From positions 1,352,756 to 1,416,755 of the forward strand of contig NZ_KK853997.1 in assembly GCF_000696185.1 (NCBI RefSeq): a stretch of DNA of 64,000 nucleotides. Direction: 5' to 3'. Position numbers and translations under genes: made by a program. The DNA is from Kitasatospora cheerisanensis KCTC 2395. GTDB taxonomy: Bacteria > Actinomycetota > Actinomycetes > Streptomycetales > Streptomycetaceae. Shown piece by piece: positions 61,403 through 64,000 of the stretch. Positions within the stretch are counted from its first letter, which is position 1; every line of letters begins with the position of its first letter. The notes below the pieces were generated by a model, which worked only from the letters and a program-made list of their open reading frames with translations, searched no databases and was not told the DNA's origin.

Positions 61403-63474
61403 CTACCCGATGTCCGTCGGGTCCACCCGGATCCGCACCGTCTCCGCCCCCCGCAGCGCCAGCCGGGCAATCTGCGCCGCCTTCAACGCCGAAGCCAGCG
61501 CCGCGCCCTGCCCGGGGCGACCCGGACGAGCGCGCGCTCCGCCGTCTCGCCCTTCGGCCCGCCGTACACCGGCACCGGCCCGAGCACGTCCGCCCCTTCG
61601 GGGAGTCGCAGCAGGCCCAGCAGGTCGGCGACGGCCTGCGGAGGCCCGGTCACGGACGCCATCCGCGACACCGGCGGGAAGCGCAGCTCCTCCCGCTCGT
61701 CGAGTTCCATGCCCGCGTGCCCGGCGGGATCCCAGCGCACGAGCGCCTGCACGGCGCGCGCCGCGGCTTCCGCGACCACCACCACCGTCCCGCCCTCCCC
61801 CGCGGGGCGGACCAGGGACGCGGCCGTCAGCCACCGCCGCACGGTCTCCTCGCCGGCCCGCAGGTCGGGCCGGTTGAGCAGGGCCCACCCGTCGAGCAGC
61901 AGCGCCGCCGCGTACCCGGGGCCCTCGGCGACCGGTTCCGCGCCCGGCGTGGAGATCACCAGCGCGGGGGCGGACGGCACGGAGGCGAGCACCGCGTCCC
62001 GCCCGGAGGTCCGCACGGGGATGCGCGGGAAGGCCTTCCCGAGTTCCTCGGCCGTCCGCCGGACGCCCACCACCTGGGCCCGCAGCCGGAACGACCCGCA
62101 TTCGGGGCAGTGCCAGTCGTGCTCCTCCGTCCCGCACCACGCGCAGACCAGCGCGGTGTCCGCCGCCGGGGACTCCAGCGGCCCGCCGCACGCCCGGCAG
62201 CGCACCGGCTCGCGGCAGCGCCCGCACGCCAGCCGGGGCGCGTAGCCCCGCCGCGGGACCTGGATCAGCACCGGGCCGCGGGTGAGCGCCTCCCGCGCCG
62301 TCTCCCACGCCACCGAGGGCAGTCGCGCGGCCTGCGCGGCGGCGTCCCGCGCCTGGTCGTGCTCGGTGACGGTCCGCACCCTGGGCGCGACCTGCCGGAC
62401 CACGTCCCGCGGGGCGGCCAGCGGCCGTGCCCAGCCGCTGCGGACCAGTTGCGCGGCCTCGACGGTGGTCGAGACGCCGCCGAGCAGCATCGCCGCGCCC
62501 TCCTCCGCGGCGCGCAGCAGCGCCACCTCCCGCACGTGCGGGTAGGGCGCGTTGGGGTCGGCGTGGCTGCTGTCGCCGTCGGACCAGACGACGACCAGGC
62601 CGAGGTCGCGGACGGGTGCGAAGACCGCCGCCCGGGTGCCGATCGCGGCGTGCACCGAGCCCCGGCTGACGGCCAGCCAGCGCCGGTAGCGTTCCTGCGG
62701 CCCGGCCTCGGCGGCGAGCACCGCGTGCCGGCCCTCGCCGAGCACGCCGCGCAGCGCGGCGTCCACCCGCGCGACCGAGCGGCCGTCGGGCAGTACCACC
62801 AGCGCCCCGCGTCCGGAGGACAGGGTGGCGGCGACCGCCCGGGCGATCTCGAACGGCCACTCCGGTCCGGGCAGTGCCGTCCACACGGCGCGCGGGGCGT
62901 GCCCGCCCGCCAGCGAGGCGAGGAAGTCCGCGCCGTGCGCGTACCGCTCCCAGCTCCCGGCCGCCGGAGCACCCGGCGGCGGCAGCGGCCGCGGCGAGGG
63001 CTCGCCCTCGGCTCCGGCGTGGCGCGGCGGGATCGCGAGTTGCAGCACGTCCGCCAGCGTTCCCGCGTAGCGGTCGGCGACGGCCCGGCAGAGCCGCAGC
63101 AGCCGCGGTGTCAGCACCTGCTCGGGGGACAGCACCCGGGCCAGCGGGGCGAGCGGGCCGGCGTAGTCCGAGTCGTCCCGCCGTTCGACGATGTACCCGT
63201 CGTGCAGGGCGCCGCCCTCGCGCCGCCCGTGCGCGCCGACCCGCCCGCCGAAGCGGACCCGGACCCGGACGCCGGGCCGGGCGTCCTCGGACATCGCCTC
63301 GGGGACGGCGTAGTCGAAGTACTGGTCGAGGCTGAGCACGCCCTTGTCGACCAGGACCCGGGCCACCGGCTGCCGCTCCGCCATGACGACCCCGCGCGCA
63401 GCTCTCGGCTTCGCCCGGCGCACCGTCTCCCGGATGAACGCCAACTGCTCCCCGGCCCCGTCCGCGCTGCTCAC
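61403..63474 (-). CDS. priA: Primosomal protein N' (PriA), actinobacterial helicase-deficient type (one frameshift)
   Basis: GTG 63474 follows GGGGGC. ERQPVARVLVDKGVLSLDQY is the DNA-binding start of the family and FGGRVGAHGRREGGALHDGY the 3'-DNA-end site. Four CxxC-type pairs (CGRCREPVRCRACGG; CAWCGTEEHDWHCPECGS) bind zinc. The usual Walker A (TGSGKT) is replaced by PGPEWPFEIARAVAATL, and the DEEH box by WSDGDSSHADPNAPYPHVRE, so it cannot be an ATP-driven helicase; this degeneration is known for actinobacteria. Near 61518 an indel shifts the frame; ALKAAQIARLALRGAETVRI ending at 61403 restores the C-terminus. About 690 residues. Confidence 0.85.
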
Positions 63475-63514
63475 GCCCCCAAACCTAGCGGACCCCGCCG
63501 ACACGGAGAACGAA

Positions 63515-63548
63515 GCCGCCCGCCGAGGGAATCCCCTCGACGGGCGGC
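63515..63548 (-). terminator. Terminator of metK
   Basis: A 15-base stem with one mismatch (63515-63529 paired with 63534-63548) and a four-base loop lies just downstream of the metK stop (63564 on the minus strand) and upstream of priA. It is the strongest intrinsic-type hairpin in the right arm. Confidence 0.8.
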
Positions 63549-63563
63549 GACGGTGCGGAGCAC

Positions 63564-64000
63564 TCAGCCGGCGACGGCGGCCTTCAGCGCGTCCACGCGG
63601 TCGGTGCGCTCCCAGGTGAAGTCCGGCAGCTCACGGCCGAAGTGGCCGTAGGCGGCGGTCTGGGAGTAGATCGGGCGCAGCAGGTCCAGGTCGCGGATGA
63701 TGGCGGCCGGGCGAAGGTCGAAGACCTTGGTGACGGCTTCCTGGATCTTCAGGACCGGGACGGTCTCGGTGCCGAAGGTCTCCACGAACAGGCCGACCGG
63801 CTCGGCCTTGCCGATCGCGTACGCGACCTGCACCTCGGCGCGCTTGGCGAGGCCCGCGGCGACGATGTTCTTCGCCACCCAGCGCATCGCGTACGCGGCG
63901 GAGCGGTCGACCTTGGACGGGTCCTTGCCGGAGAACGCGCCGCCGCCGTGGCGGGCCATGCCGCCGTAGGTGTCGATGATGATCTTGCGACCGGTGAGGC
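63564..64000 (-). CDS. metK: S-adenosylmethionine synthetase, C-terminal part
   Basis: The gene is cut by the window end; about 145 codons of the C-terminal domain are present. [20 protein letters not shown] and [20 protein letters not shown] are the conserved ATP/phosphate-binding loop of MetK, and [20 protein letters not shown] with [20 protein letters not shown] and [20 protein letters not shown] the C-terminal core. It makes SAM from methionine and ATP. metK followed by priA is the conserved order in streptomycetes. Confidence 0.95.
   Translation of the reverse strand, partial: LTGRKIIIDTYGGMARHGGGAFSGKDPSKVDRSAAYAMRWVAKNIVAAGLAKRAEVQVAYAIGKAEPVGLFVETFGTETVPVLKIQEAVTKVFDLRPAAIIRDLDLLRPIYSQTAAYGHFGRELPDFTWERTDRVDALKAAVAG

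Noticed and set aside
61403..63474. ATP-dependent helicase
   Set aside because: The Walker A and DEEH boxes are replaced; this is the helicase-deficient actinobacterial PriA form.

Overview
The window is very GC-rich actinobacterial DNA. I place it in the family Streptomycetaceae (Streptomyces, Kitasatospora or a close relative). Reasons: a gamma-butyrolactone-type signalling cassette (AfsA-family synthase divergent from a TetR receptor), two tandem SCO6745-like proteins, a DUF574-type methyltransferase, an acyl-CoA carboxylase epsilon subunit, and the block rpe ... rsmB - fmt - def ... priA - metK at the right end.

Layout. (1) 1-5.1 kb, plus strand: a frame-disrupted module of a zinc-ribbon GTPase, a small membrane protein and a TerY-type triad (VWA protein, PP2C phosphatase, Ser/Thr kinase). 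(2) 5.15-7.0 kb, minus strand: two unrecognised proteins sharing a 20-residue motif, at the C-terminus of one and the N-terminus of its neighbour. (3) 7.2-13.6 kb: DoxX-like protein, SAM methyltransferase, sigma-like factor and partner, a small secreted protein, and a large secreted beta-propeller protein followed by an 8-bp tandem repeat and a strong bidirectional terminator. (4) 13.8-36.6 kb: a biosynthetic and signalling locus. A long, mostly translationally coupled minus-strand operon encodes a reducing type II polyketide/fatty-acid-like system: KS-alpha, KS-beta/CLF, ACP, acyltransferase, ketoreductase, two hotdog dehydratases, KASIII, malonyl-CoA supply, PPTase, FAD monooxygenase, MFS pump and thioesterase. 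An AfsA-family protein plus HAD phosphatase sit in its core. At its head are a TetR receptor, a divergent second AfsA gene, an acyl-CoA-dehydrogenase-like enzyme and a second TetR. Three ARE-like inverted repeats lie at the operon head, in the tetR/afsA divergon and before the second tetR. (5) 36.7-48.2 kb: patatin, peptidase, a truncated CcdA, pirin, esterase, Rpe, the SCO6745 pair, a C39-like peptidase, an LRR protein and an aldo-keto reductase. (6) 48.2-57.3 kb: a DrrAB-like ABC exporter with duplicated 18-bp operators, a 1992-residue trypsin-STAND-TPR protein with a trypco2 partner, and a TetR regulator. (7) 57.4-64 kb: rsmB, fmt, def, a small HTH protein, priA and the 3' part of metK.

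How the genes fit together. My reading of region 4 is that the type II enzymes build an unsaturated acyl chain on a dedicated ACP. The internal AfsA/HAD pair may then turn an acyl intermediate into a butenolide- or furan-like product, while the second AfsA makes the diffusible signal that the TetR proteins sense at the ARE sites. Regions 1, 2 and 6 hold multidomain signalling or conflict-type proteins.

Caveat. Many single-base frameshifts occur, densest in the first 5.1 kb but also in priA and rsmB, which should be intact. Sequencing indels are the simplest explanation. Genes whose frame I had to join by eye are marked.
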